Shown here one piece after another: positions 35,102 to 44,137 of a stretch of DNA of 64,000 nt. A program made the position numbers and the translations under genes. Positions within the stretch are counted from its first letter, which is position 1; each line of letters opens with the position of its first letter. This DNA comes from CAZCBX01 sp964497185 (lineage in GTDB: Bacteria > Bdellovibrionota_G > JALEGL01 > JAGRMV01): positions 124,001 to 188,000 of the forward strand of contig CAZCBX010000001.1 of NCBI GenBank assembly GCA_964497185.1. The letters run 5' to 3'. The notes below the pieces were generated by a model, which searched no databases, was not told the origin of the DNA, and worked only from the letters and a program-made list of their open reading frames with translations.

Positions 35102-36694
35102 TTATTCTTCTTCGTTTTCTTCGGCGTTGTCGATGATTTCTTCGGGCAAGGCTTGGGTGCCAACTTCCACGCGGTTTACGAAGATGGCGTTATCGATGAT
35201 GCGACCGCTTCCTTCACGGAAGTAGTTTTCAGCTCCGGTATTGCCTTGAGAAATCGGTATAACGTTGTCCCCATAGGCATTGGTGCTAAAGATTCGTATA
35301 GCATCGGGACCCGACACCGCCATCAAATGGGCATTGTTGTCTAAGTTGATCGTATCGGCTTTCATATTTAATGATAGGCCATTGTTACCACTGGGACTAT
35401 ACGTCGTGTCATTATAGAAGGTGAATATGCGACCATTGGGCGACAACAAATAAAATACATTGTTGCCCACGGCAATGTCTTGATAATTTCTAAATGCGCG
35501 GGATTGAATGTTAGGGTTGGCAGTATGAAAATTTGCAGTCTTTAAATATGTTGCTCTGGCACCGATAAAATCATCAGGCAATGTCATGGTTTGATTGTTG
35601 GGCGTGGTAAATACATTGTTTACATCCTCACCGTATAGTTCTTCGACAATAAATGCGCCATGGTGATCCAATACTGCTGTAAGACCATCAAAGTTGGCTA
35701 TTGCACGTGGCGCACTTGCCAAATAGTATGCTCGCTCGCTGTATCCAGGGTTTTGATATCCATCAATATATCCAGGATTTACTTGCGTGCCATAGGGCAT
35801 GTTGGCAGCCTGACGCATTAAAGCGTTGGATACACCCTCATAGCCACTGTGTGCGTTTAAATCAAATTGAAGAAGTTTACCAATGCCTCCTGTCGTGGCC
35901 GCAATTTGCACTTGTCCGGTATTGTGATCGATCGCGAGATCTTTGATTTGATGGTTATGAAACTCTAACTCATCCACACGGCTGGCGGTGGGGCGATTTT
36001 GATTACGACCCAACTCATACATGATCAATACGACATGTTCTTTCTTGGATCCTTCTGCATACCGGGCGACAATGTAACCGCTGATATCGCCATCAATTTT
36101 GGTGATGGGTCCGGTTGGAATCAAGACCGGTGATACAGCTGCACCATAGGTGGTCATGGGTAAATAAGTAGAGTGATTAAGCTGGGAACCTGCCGAAATA
36201 AAAAATCCGTTGCTGGTGGCAGTGATTTGACTATCGGGAGAACAGCGAACATTTTGTATGGTGCGGCTGGCGTTGGCATTCCAAATAAATCCGTCACGGC
36301 TTTTATTGACCGCAATGGCTCGAACCATACAAGGTGCGCCGTGATTCTGTCCACCACCCATGCGGTTTACTACATCGCCTTGGCCATTGTTGCCATTAAC
36401 CACGTTGCCATTGTTTCCAGTATTGTTGAGGGGCGACACTGTCTGGTTAACGCCCGCTGGACCGGCTGGACCACCACCTGCCACTGAGCTGGTGGTGTTG
36501 TATGCTAGATAACCCACATAATGGGCGTTGGTGGTTAAAAGATCTTGATTGAATTGTCGTAAATTGGTGATGTTGCGGGCACCTTGTCCGCGCAGGTTTC
36601 GGCCGTTGAGTGAATTGGGATCGCAACCGCCTAAAAAAAGTAGACTGATGCAAAAGGTGGCTAAAAGTCCTTGGGTTATGATTGGATTGCGCAT
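35102..36694 (-). CDS. Large secreted lipoprotein of unknown function
   Basis: A 530-residue lipoprotein (MRNPIITQGLLATFCISLLF, lipobox LGGC, Cys24). After the anchor comes an Asn/Gly/Pro-rich linker (about 75-125; GGGPAGPAG, then repeated NN/GN), then a long region with regular short strands (about 130-505) that looks like a beta-propeller or similar repeat fold, and an acidic tail (EENEEE). It carries an AGAGAG-type SD before 36694; the longer frame to 36799 is rejected because it places 35 residues ahead of the signal peptide. I cannot name a family. It is preceded by a 303-bp AT-rich region and probably transcribed alone. Confidence 0.65.
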   Translation of the reverse strand: MRNPIITQGLLATFCISLLFLGGCDPNSLNGRNLRGQGARNITNLRQFNQDLLTTNAHYVGYLAYNTTSSVAGGGPAGPAGVNQTVSPLNNTGNNGNVVNGNNGQGDVVNRMGGGQNHGAPCMVRAIAVNKSRDGFIWNANASRTIQNVRCSPDSQITATSNGFFISAGSQLNHSTYLPMTTYGAAVSPVLIPTGPITKIDGDISGYIVARYAEGSKKEHVVLIMYELGRNQNRPTASRVDELEFHNHQIKDLAIDHNTGQVQIAATTGGIGKLLQFDLNAHSGYEGVSNALMRQAANMPYGTQVNPGYIDGYQNPGYSERAYYLASAPRAIANFDGLTAVLDHHGAFIVEELYGEDVNNVFTTPNNQTMTLPDDFIGARATYLKTANFHTANPNIQSRAFRNYQDIAVGNNVFYLLSPNGRIFTFYNDTTYSPSGNNGLSLNMKADTINLDNNAHLMAVSGPDAIRIFSTNAYGDNVIPISQGNTGAENYFREGSGRIIDNAIFVNRVEVGTQALPEEIIDNAEENEEE

Positions 36695-36997
36695 AGTTCG
36701 TCTCTCTATTAACACAAAGCGTAAAACCGATGCAATGCCTTTGGACATGCCGGTGCTTGAATCTTTGTATACATCTTTCATCACCCTAGGTAGATACAAG
36801 CTCTATGCCAAGTTTTGTTAAATAAAAATATAATAAAATCAAGTATTTAAAAATAATCACTTGCGTCCATTGGGGCATGTCAATGCAGGCAAGTGCCCCT
36901 TGCATGTCCCAAAACCCGCCAAATCTCAATACATACATTTTATATACAAAATCAGTGGCTTCCCACGATAAAATCATGTACAAGCTTATAGATGGTT
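36695..36997. other. Divergent AT-rich intergenic region with inverted repeats
   Basis: About 300 bp, clearly richer in A+T than its flanks, between the lipoprotein (minus) and pgpA (plus). For the lipoprotein a weak promoter is possible on the minus strand: TTGGCA (36811-36806), 17-bp spacer, TAGGGT (36788-36783). Around 36858-36910 two short inverted repeats overlap (ACTTGC with GCAAGT; GGGGCA with TGCCCC), a possible structured leader or operator. No ORF here has coding character. Confidence 0.4.
36987..36992 (+). promoter_or_regulatory. -10-like TATAGA, 5 nt before pgpA
   Basis: TATAGA ends 5 nt before the ATG at 36998, and no SD is present. It fits the leaderless arrangement seen at five other genes in the window. 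Confidence 0.4.
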
Positions 36998-37504
36998 ATG
37001 CGCATTATCACCATGAATCCACTGTCGAAATCGCTTACATGGCGGCAAAAATTTCATGCGCTCATCACTACTTTTTTTGGTGCCGGGCTTGCACCCATTG
37101 CCCCCGGGACCGTTGGATCGTTGGCGGCGTTGATTCCATTTTGGTGGATGCAACATTGGCCGATCATGTATCAACTGGCCACCATTTTCGCGGTGACCGT
37201 GCTGGGCACATGGAGCATCGGTCGATTTCAAAAACAGCTTCATTGGCCCAAAGATGACGGGCGTTTTGTCATTGATGAAGTGGCGGGCTGTTGGTTGGCC
37301 ATGCTGGGCAGTGCAGGCCGCATCGAATGGATGTTGGCAGGGTTTTTTCTTTTTCGCGTGTTGGACATCACCAAGCCGTATCCGGCCAATTGGATGGACA
37401 ATCAAGGACACACCCCCATTTGGGTGATGGGCGATGACATTGTCTGCGGAATCTACGCCTGCGGGTTGATGCATTTGGTATCTTATTTGAGCGTGTTTGC
37501 ATGA
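36998..37504 (+). CDS. pgpA: Phosphatidylglycerophosphatase A
   Basis: A 168-residue membrane protein matching PgpA: FFGAGLAPIAPGTVGSLAAL near the N terminus, FVIDEVAGCWLAM, and FFLFRVLDITKPYPANWMDN. PgpA dephosphorylates phosphatidylglycerophosphate to phosphatidylglycerol. Candidate ATGs are at 36992, 36998 and 37013; 36998 is favoured because a -10-like hexamer lies 5 nt before it. cinA overlaps the stop by 4 bp and recA follows, so the three form one operon. Confidence 0.9.
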   Translation: MRIITMNPLSKSLTWRQKFHALITTFFGAGLAPIAPGTVGSLAALIPFWWMQHWPIMYQLATIFAVTVLGTWSIGRFQKQLHWPKDDGRFVIDEVAGCWLAMLGSAGRIEWMLAGFFLFRVLDITKPYPANWMDNQGHTPIWVMGDDIVCGIYACGLMHLVSYLSVFA

Positions 37505-38769
37505 AAATCGAAGTGTTAACCATTGGCAATGAACTGCTGGACGGTCGCCGTGTGGATTCCAACATGGTATGGCTGGGCCAAGCTTTATCCAATATCGGGC
37601 TAGAAGTGTCCCATCGTCAAACCATGCTGGATGATCGCGACGCCATCGCCGACGCTTTTGCGCTGGCCATGCGCCGGGCGGATGTGGTTTTGAGCACAGG
37701 CGGTTTGGGACCCACCCAAGACGATGTCACTTTTGAGGCGCTGGCCCAAGCGTTGTCGTGCCCTTTGACTTTTCATGAATCGATCATGGCCGAAATTCAA
37801 GCCAAGTATGCGAAAAGAGGACTGCCCTGTCCAGAATCCAATCGGCGCCAGGCTTTACTGCCCTCGTTGGGGCAAGCCATTGCCAATGGCTTGGGCACGG
37901 CTCCAGGGTGTTTTGTATCGCATGAGGATGCGCAAATCTTTTGTTTTCCGGGCGTTCCCGTTGAAATGCAAGCCATGATGGAAAATTTTGTGTTGCCCAA
38001 ATTGCAGGCACAGCTGGGCACAAGCAAAGAAGTGCATACATGGAGTTATGCTTTTTTTGGGCAGGCCGAAGCGCTGGTGGAAGAAACCATGCAGAAGCAC
38101 ATTTTGTCTCAAGATTGGGCAAAAGATGTAGAGGTTTCTTACACGGCATCATTTCCCTTGGTCACCGTTGTGTTTCGTGTGCGGGACTTGGATGTACAGA
38201 CGCGACAAGCGCTACAAGCCAAAGTGGATGACCAGGTGATCACGCAGGCCAGTCCATATTTATGGAAAATGAACCAAAAAAGCATTGAACATCGTGTGCT
38301 GGATGCGTTACAAAGCAAAAACCAAACGCTGCAAGTGGCAGAATCCCTGACCGGTGGCATGGTGGCCACCAAGTTGGTGGATGTGCCAGGCGCATCGAAG
38401 GTTTTTACACAAGGCTTGGTGACGTATCACAACCAAAGCAAGCAACGGCTGTTGGATGTGAGCGAAGAAACATTGGCCACCCATGGTGCTGTTTCTCGAC
38501 AATGCGCATTGGAGATGGCCCGTGGATTGCATATCAAACACGGGGCCGATTGGGGCGTTTCAACCACGGGGATTGCAGGCCCCACGGGTGCAACGCCAAA
38601 CAAACCCATTGGACTAACTTACATTGCGTGGGTTGGACATAATTACGAAGATGCATGCGAATATCATTTGGGTGATGACCGAATGAAAAATCGCGTGCGC
38701 GCGAGCTTTCTTGCTTTGCAGGGGTTGCATACGCGTTTACTAGAAAAAGGAGAAACATCATGGAAATGA
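37501..38769 (+). CDS. cinA: CinA: nicotinamide-nucleotide amidohydrolase/ADP-ribose pyrophosphatase
   Basis: A 422-residue two-domain protein: an N-terminal MoCF-like domain (KIEVLTIGNELLDGRRVDSN; LSTGGLGPTQDDVT) and a C-terminal CinA domain (VAESLTGGMVATKLVDVPGA; TTGIAGPTGATPNKPIGL) with the PncC deamidase site. Located directly before recA, with 10 bp overlap, a pairing seen in many genomes. Confidence 0.94.
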   Translation: MKIEVLTIGNELLDGRRVDSNMVWLGQALSNIGLEVSHRQTMLDDRDAIADAFALAMRRADVVLSTGGLGPTQDDVTFEALAQALSCPLTFHESIMAEIQAKYAKRGLPCPESNRRQALLPSLGQAIANGLGTAPGCFVSHEDAQIFCFPGVPVEMQAMMENFVLPKLQAQLGTSKEVHTWSYAFFGQAEALVEETMQKHILSQDWAKDVEVSYTASFPLVTVVFRVRDLDVQTRQALQAKVDDQVITQASPYLWKMNQKSIEHRVLDALQSKNQTLQVAESLTGGMVATKLVDVPGASKVFTQGLVTYHNQSKQRLLDVSEETLATHGAVSRQCALEMARGLHIKHGADWGVSTTGIAGPTGATPNKPIGLTYIAWVGHNYEDACEYHLGDDRMKNRVRASFLALQGLHTRLLEKGETSWK

Positions 38770-39839
38770 ACAGAGACAAAGCCATTGACTTGGCCGTATC
38801 CACCATTGAAAAACAATTTGGCAAAGGGTCCATCATGCGTTTGGGCGACGCGGATTCTTTATTCAAAGGTGTACCTTACATTCCGACAGGCTCGCCCAGT
38901 TTGGACATTGCCCTGGGCATTGGCGGTATTCCCAAAGGTCGTGTGGTGGAAATTTATGGACCTGAGTCCAGCGGTAAAACCACGCTCACGCTGCACATGA
39001 TTGCCGAAGCGCAGAAACAAGGTGGCGTGGCTGCTTTTATCGATGCAGAGCATGCGTTGGATGTTCACTATGCCCGCAACTTGGGTGTGAACACCGAAGA
39101 CTTGTTAATTTCACAACCCGACACAGGCGAACAAGCGTTGGAAATCACCGATACGTTGGTTCGTTCAGGGGCTGTGGATTTGGTGGTCATCGACTCCGTG
39201 GCTGCATTGACCCCCAAAGCCGAACTCGATGGCGATATGGGCGACTCCCACATGGGCCTTCAGGCACGTTTGATGTCACAAGCGCTGCGTAAGCTAACAG
39301 GAACCATTTCCAAATCAAACTGCACCGTGATTTTCATCAACCAGATTCGTATGAAAATTGGCGTTATGTTTGGTAGCCCCGAAACCACCACCGGTGGTAA
39401 CGCGTTGAAGTTTTATTCTTCGGTGCGTTTGGACATTCGCCGCATTGGCGCGATCAAAGATGGCGATGAAGTCGTTGGCAACAAAACCCAGGTAAAAGTG
39501 GTCAAAAACAAAATGGCCGCACCCTTTAAACGGGTGGAATTTGAAATCATGTACGGCAAAGGCATTTCGCGCATTGCAGACCTATTGGAACTGGGCGTGC
39601 AAATGGGCTTGGTGGAAAAAATGGGCTCTTGGTATTCGTATGATGGCGAGCGTCTGGGACAAGGCAAAGAAAAAGCCAAGCAGTTTTTGGTCGAAAATCC
39701 CAAAGCGCTCAAAAACATTGTCGAAAAAGTGTACACCTCCGCTGGCCTAACGCCGCCCACCAAAAAAGTGGCCGATACCGCAGCCGATGCCAAAAAAACC
39801 GATAAAGATACCAAAAGCACCAAACAAGCCGATAAATAG
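38760..39839 (+). CDS. recA: Recombinase RecA
   Basis: A 359-residue RecA: Walker A GPESSGKTTL, VVIDSVAALTPKAELDGDMG, and L2 loop with GVMFGSPETTTGGNALKFYS. An AAGGAG SD precedes the ATG at 38760. It is the last gene of pgpA-cinA-recA. The C-terminal tail (about the last 18 residues) is lysine-rich and repetitive (KKTDKDTKSTKQADK) instead of the acidic tail of E. coli RecA, and its codons form one arm of a long hairpin. No clear LexA box lies upstream of the operon. Confidence 0.98.
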   Translation: MEMNRDKAIDLAVSTIEKQFGKGSIMRLGDADSLFKGVPYIPTGSPSLDIALGIGGIPKGRVVEIYGPESSGKTTLTLHMIAEAQKQGGVAAFIDAEHALDVHYARNLGVNTEDLLISQPDTGEQALEITDTLVRSGAVDLVVIDSVAALTPKAELDGDMGDSHMGLQARLMSQALRKLTGTISKSNCTVIFINQIRMKIGVMFGSPETTTGGNALKFYSSVRLDIRRIGAIKDGDEVVGNKTQVKVVKNKMAAPFKRVEFEIMYGKGISRIADLLELGVQMGLVEKMGSWYSYDGERLGQGKEKAKQFLVENPKALKNIVEKVYTSAGLTPPTKKVADTAADAKKTDKDTKSTKQADK

Positions 39840-39854
39840 TCGGCTTGTTTGGTG
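39818..39854 (+). terminator. Terminator hairpin spanning the recA stop codon
   Basis: A perfect 15-bp inverted repeat: CACCAAACAAGCCGA (39818-39832) with TCGGCTTGTTTGGTG (39840-39854); the 7-nt loop contains the TAG stop. Downstream is a loose T-rich stretch (ATTCTTTTCTCTTTTTTG) about 15 nt later, so Rho-independent termination is likely though the T-run is not immediate. Confidence 0.7.
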
Positions 39855-40145
39855 TTAAACACGGATATTCTTTTCTCTTTTTTGTTTTTGGCTTCAAAGC
39901 TCTCAAAGATCAAAAAAATAACCGTGGTATTTGTAGGGTGTTCGTACTAGAATGGAGTTAAGTCAGTGGTGATTAAAACATCATTGTTATAAATCGAGAG
40001 ATTTTTTATTCTGGCAAGGCCGCAGCCTCTTTTGGAAGCGCAGCGTACGTTCGTACGTGAGCATTCCGAAAGTAGGCGAGAACGCGGGCAGAATGAAAAA
40101 GATCCGATTTCATTGGCATGAAACTCTGACCAATTAGGACACCCT
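39855..40145. other. Intergenic region between recA and the PilT-type gene, holding a 103-bp imperfect palindrome
   Basis: About 290 bp with no coding ORF. Contains the inverted repeat annotated at 40000-40103. A TAGAAT at 39951-39956 is a possible -10. The last 40 bp before 40146 carry an AGGA SD for the downstream gene. Confidence 0.5.
40000..40103. repeat. Imperfect palindrome of about 103 bp (large hairpin)
   Basis: Nested pairing is centred on 40050/40051: CGTACG (40044-40049) with CGTACG (40052-40057); CCTCTTTTGGAA (40026-40037) with TTCCGAAAGTAGG (40064-40076); ATTTTTTATTCTG (40001-40013) with CAGAATGAAAAAGAT (40089-40103). Several G-U pairs and small bulges interrupt it. It could be a structured RNA, a dispersed palindromic element, or a terminator for either strand; no second copy is in this window. 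Confidence 0.6.
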
Positions 40146-41351
40146 ATGGATATTCGTGAACTTCTCAAAATCGCCGTAAAAGGCAAAGCCTCCGACATAC
40201 ACATCAAAGTGGGCATGCCCCCGATTTTTCGGGTCAATGGTTCATTGGTTCCGCTCAAAGGTGGGCAAAGGGTTACGGCCGAGGATGCCTCCAAATTTGC
40301 GTTTGAAATCATGAAGCCCAACCAGCGTCAAAAATTTGAGGCGCAGCGGGGTCTGGACACTTCTTTTGCAGTGGCCGGCGTGGGCCGATTTCGGGTGAGC
40401 ATTTTTTATCAACGCAATTCCATTGGCTTGGTTTTTCGTGTGGTGCCGTTTCGTGTGTTCAGCATTGATGAGCTGGGGTTGCCGCCCATCATTAAAAAGA
40501 TTGCGCTGGAACACCGAGGGCTTATTTTGGTCACAGGGACCACAGGCTCGGGTAAATCAACCACCTTGGCCTCGATGATCGACCACATCAACAATCAGAA
40601 AACAGCCCATATTTTAACCATTGAAGATCCCATCGAGTTTTTGATTCGGGACAAACGCAGCATCATCAATCAACGGGAAATTGGGGTGGACACCGAAAAC
40701 TTTGCCGATGCCTTGCGTGCATCTTTGCGTCAAGACCCAGACGTGATTTTGGTGGGGGAGATGCGTGACCTAGAGACCATTGAAACCGTCATTAAAGCGG
40801 CCGAAACTGGCCATTTGGTGATGTCGACCGTGCATACGTTGGATGCCACCGAAACCATCAACCGGATTGTGTCGGTGTTTCCTGCCAACCAACAAAAACA
40901 AATTCGAATCCAGCTGGCATCGGTTTTGCGTGGCGTGATTTCACAGCGTTTGGTGCCAAGGGCCAATAAAAAGGGCAGAATTGCTGCATGTGAAGTGCTG
41001 GTGGCCACGTCCAGGGTTCGCAGTTTGATCGAGGATGACAGCCGCACCAAAGAAATTCATGACGCCATTGCCGAGGGCAATGTTTCGTATGGCATGCAAA
41101 CGTTTGACCAGGCGTTGATGCGACTGGTGCAGGAAAAATACATCACTTACGAAGAGGCCATGAAACAGGCCACCAACCCGGATGATTTTGCCTTGCAAAT
41201 GCGTGGCATCAGCTCCGATACTTCCTCCGGCATGTGGGCCTCGGATTTTAAACCCACCAAACGAAAACAAGTGACAGGTGGGCCCGACACCGCCAATATT
41301 CAAGAGGAAGAGTTTTTGGATTTGGAAGATTTGAAAATCGAAAAGTTTTAA
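40146..41351 (+). CDS. PilT/PilU-family twitching motility ATPase
   Basis: A 401-residue hexameric ATPase: N-terminal PAS-like domain (RELLKIAVKGKASDIHIKVG), Walker A TGTTGSGKSTT, Asp box TIEDPIEFL, Walker B DVILVGEMRD and His box TGHLVMSTVHT. It powers pilus retraction. The PilT-specific AIRNLIRE motif is replaced by RVRSLIEDDS, so PilU-like function is possible. It is a likely engine for pili that use the giant prepilins at 50459 and 53969. No pilB/C/Q is in the window. Confidence 0.93.
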   Translation: MDIRELLKIAVKGKASDIHIKVGMPPIFRVNGSLVPLKGGQRVTAEDASKFAFEIMKPNQRQKFEAQRGLDTSFAVAGVGRFRVSIFYQRNSIGLVFRVVPFRVFSIDELGLPPIIKKIALEHRGLILVTGTTGSGKSTTLASMIDHINNQKTAHILTIEDPIEFLIRDKRSIINQREIGVDTENFADALRASLRQDPDVILVGEMRDLETIETVIKAAETGHLVMSTVHTLDATETINRIVSVFPANQQKQIRIQLASVLRGVISQRLVPRANKKGRIAACEVLVATSRVRSLIEDDSRTKEIHDAIAEGNVSYGMQTFDQALMRLVQEKYITYEEAMKQATNPDDFALQMRGISSDTSSGMWASDFKPTKRKQVTGGPDTANIQEEEFLDLEDLKIEKF

Positions 41352-41489
41352 ACATCGGCGGTCGACCCAGGGTCTGCCTAAAAAAGCCCATGGCTTTGGC
41401 GCAATTCCCGTGGACCCTCCCAGCATTTATTGATACATCCTTCTTATACAAATACAAACCAAGCCATAGAAACATAGCTCAACGAAGAG

Positions 41490-44111
41490 ATGAAAATCAT
41501 GCAAGATGTTCGCCAAACTTTTTTAGATTACTTTGCCAAAAACAACCACCAAGTGTTGCCCAGCAGTTCACTGGTGCCCAGCGATGATCCCACCTTGTTG
41601 TTTACCAATGCGGGAATGAATCAATTTAAAGAGGTGTTTTTGGGCAAAGCCCATGCTTCCTTTTCCACCGCAGCCACCAGTCAAAAATGCGTGCGTGCGG
41701 GTGGCAAGCACAATGATCTTGAAAATGTTGGACACACCAAACGACACCATACTTTTTTTGAGATGTTGGGTAATTTTTCGTTTGGCGATTATTTTAAACA
41801 ACAAGCCATTGAACTGGCATGGACCTTTGTTGAAAAAGAGCTGCAGCTGGACACCCAGCGCGTGTATGTCAGCGTGTTTCATCAAGATCAAGAGGCTTAT
41901 GATTTATGGCACAAACACATTGGACTGGAACCCAAACGAATTTTTTCTTTTGGCGAAAAAGACAATTTTTGGTCCATGGGTGATACAGGCCCTTGTGGCC
42001 CGTGTTCAGAAATCTTTTATGACATGGCCCCCGACGGATCGCAGCCCACAGCGCAAAGCGTAGAAGCACAGGGCGACCGTTTCTTAGAGTTTTGGAATTT
42101 GGTGTTTATGCAATACATGCAAAACGCCGATGGCAGCCGCCAGCCATTGCCCAGTCCATCGATTGACACAGGCATGGGATTGGAGCGCATCACCGCCATT
42201 TTAGAAGGCGTGGATACCAATTACGACACCCAGCTTTTTCGCCCCTTGTTGCAATATGTATCCGATGCTTCCAAGATGAATTATTTTGAAGCCAGCGCTT
42301 CGCAGGCCGAAAAAGCATCCGCCAGGGTGTTGGCCGATCACATTCGCGCCACCACTTTTTTAATTGGCGATGGTGTTTTGCCCTCCAAAGAAGGGCGGGG
42401 TTATGTGTTACGACGCATCATGCGCAGAGCCATGCGCCACGGTCGCAACATTGGGCTAAAAGAAAAAGGCTTTAGCGATATGGCGCATGTGGTGGTGGAA
42501 AGTTATGGTCATCATTATGATCAGCTTAAAGTTCAAGAAAACAGAATCGTGGATGTCATTGCCGAAGAAGAAGCGCGGTTTTCTCAAACCATCGACCGGG
42601 GCATGGTGTTGCTCGACAAAGAAATTGAGCATTTGAAAAAACAAAATAAGAAAGTGTTACCGGGTGATCAAGCTTTTCATCTGTATGACACTTATGGTTT
42701 CCCCGTGGATTTAACAGCCGATGTCCTCAAAGAGCACGGATATCAAGTGGATCAAGCAGGCTTTGATGAAGCATTTGAAGCCCATCGTGAAAAAGCCAGG
42801 GGTTCCTGGAAAGGCAATCAGAATAAAGTGCTGGAAACGCTGGTGCAACAGTGGGCGAGCAACCAGTGGCAAACCATTTTTATGGGCTACGATCAGCTTC
42901 AAGCCGAAGGTGAAATATTGGCGTTGGTGCATCAAGATGCAGCAGTAGACACCGTTAACGAAGGCGATGAAGTCGAGGTTTTACTCAATCAAACGCCTTT
43001 TTATGGGGAGTCCGGCGGGCAAGTGGGTGATGTGGGCAGCATGAAAACGCCCAAAGGCGCGTTGGATGTGTTGGATACAAAGCGCATTGGGTCTGATTTT
43101 ATCGTGCACCGCTGTGTGGTGACCGAAGGTAGCATAGCTGTGGGCGAGCAAGCACAAAGCAGCGTCAACGAAAAATTGCGCATGGACGCAGCCAGAAATC
43201 ACACCGCCACCCACATTTTGCACGCAACCTTGCGCGAAGTGCTGGGCGAGCACGTAGAGCAGCGTGGCTCATTGGTTGCGCCGGAACGCTTGCGCTTTGA
43301 CTTTACCCATCCGCAAGGACTGACTGCCACCCAATGGACGCAGCTTGAACGTATGATCAACCAGCGCATTTGGCAAAATGCCACGTTGGACACGCAAATC
43401 ATGTCGCTGGAAGAAGCCAAAGCGTCGGGCGCCATTGCTTTGTTTGGGGAAAAATATGGTGAGACCGTGCGCGTGGTGAAAACAGGCGCGTATTCGGTGG
43501 AATTTTGCGGAGGCACCCATTTGGCACGAACAGGAGAGATCGGGCTTTTTAAAATCATCGCTGAAAAAAGCATCTCCGCAGGCATACGCCGAATTGAAGC
43601 ATTTACGGGCGACCGCGCACTTTATTTTGTGCAGCAGCTCCACCAGCAGAGCCAGGCGTTAAGCGAAAAACTGGGCACCAGCCAGGAAAATTTGCTGGAG
43701 CGGGTGGATGAAATGCAAGCGCAGCAAAAAAAGCTTAAAAAACAGCGCAAGGCCCAACCGGCCGCCGCCGATCAAAAACAGGTTCATCGCATGGGCGACA
43801 TCACCGTATGGACCGCCGTGGTGGATTTGGAAAACGCCAAAGACCTTCGCGGCGTAGCCAACGACTGGATGAACCAACTCAAAAGTGGTGTGGTGGTGCT
43901 GGGCCATGCAGGCGCGGATAAAGCATCGGTGATGATTAAAATCTCATCCGATCAAACCAGCGCGCTGTCGGCCAAAGCGCTGATTGAGCCGGTCAAAAAA
44001 GAGCTGGATGGGTCCGGAGGCGGTAAAGACGACTTTGCCCAAGCGGGTGGCCCGAAGGTTGATGCACTAGAGGCGGCCATCCAAGCGGTACTAAAAGCCA
44101 TCGACGCGTAG
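41490..44111 (+). CDS. alaS: Alanyl-tRNA synthetase
   Basis: An 873-residue class II synthetase: catalytic domain (MNQFKEVFLGKAH...CVRAGGKHNDLENVG), editing domain with HTATHILHATLREVLGEHV and the CGGTHLARTGEIG zinc motif, and C-terminal DHHA1 domain (GGKDDFAQAGGPK). Full length. ATG at 41499 is an equally good start: GAAGAG sits 9 nt before it. Transcribed on its own after a 138-bp gap. Confidence 0.97.
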   Translation: MKIMQDVRQTFLDYFAKNNHQVLPSSSLVPSDDPTLLFTNAGMNQFKEVFLGKAHASFSTAATSQKCVRAGGKHNDLENVGHTKRHHTFFEMLGNFSFGDYFKQQAIELAWTFVEKELQLDTQRVYVSVFHQDQEAYDLWHKHIGLEPKRIFSFGEKDNFWSMGDTGPCGPCSEIFYDMAPDGSQPTAQSVEAQGDRFLEFWNLVFMQYMQNADGSRQPLPSPSIDTGMGLERITAILEGVDTNYDTQLFRPLLQYVSDASKMNYFEASASQAEKASARVLADHIRATTFLIGDGVLPSKEGRGYVLRRIMRRAMRHGRNIGLKEKGFSDMAHVVVESYGHHYDQLKVQENRIVDVIAEEEARFSQTIDRGMVLLDKEIEHLKKQNKKVLPGDQAFHLYDTYGFPVDLTADVLKEHGYQVDQAGFDEAFEAHREKARGSWKGNQNKVLETLVQQWASNQWQTIFMGYDQLQAEGEILALVHQDAAVDTVNEGDEVEVLLNQTPFYGESGGQVGDVGSMKTPKGALDVLDTKRIGSDFIVHRCVVTEGSIAVGEQAQSSVNEKLRMDAARNHTATHILHATLREVLGEHVEQRGSLVAPERLRFDFTHPQGLTATQWTQLERMINQRIWQNATLDTQIMSLEEAKASGAIALFGEKYGETVRVVKTGAYSVEFCGGTHLARTGEIGLFKIIAEKSISAGIRRIEAFTGDRALYFVQQLHQQSQALSEKLGTSQENLLERVDEMQAQQKKLKKQRKAQPAAADQKQVHRMGDITVWTAVVDLENAKDLRGVANDWMNQLKSGVVVLGHAGADKASVMIKISSDQTSALSAKALIEPVKKELDGSGGGKDDFAQAGGPKVDALEAAIQAVLKAIDA

Positions 44112-44137
44112 TGATAAAATTCTAAAACGATCTGTAT

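Noticed and set aside
39413..40321. Long minus-strand ORFs in recA and the PilT-type gene
   Set aside because: They mirror the codon pattern of the real genes, have no recognised motifs and lack SDs.
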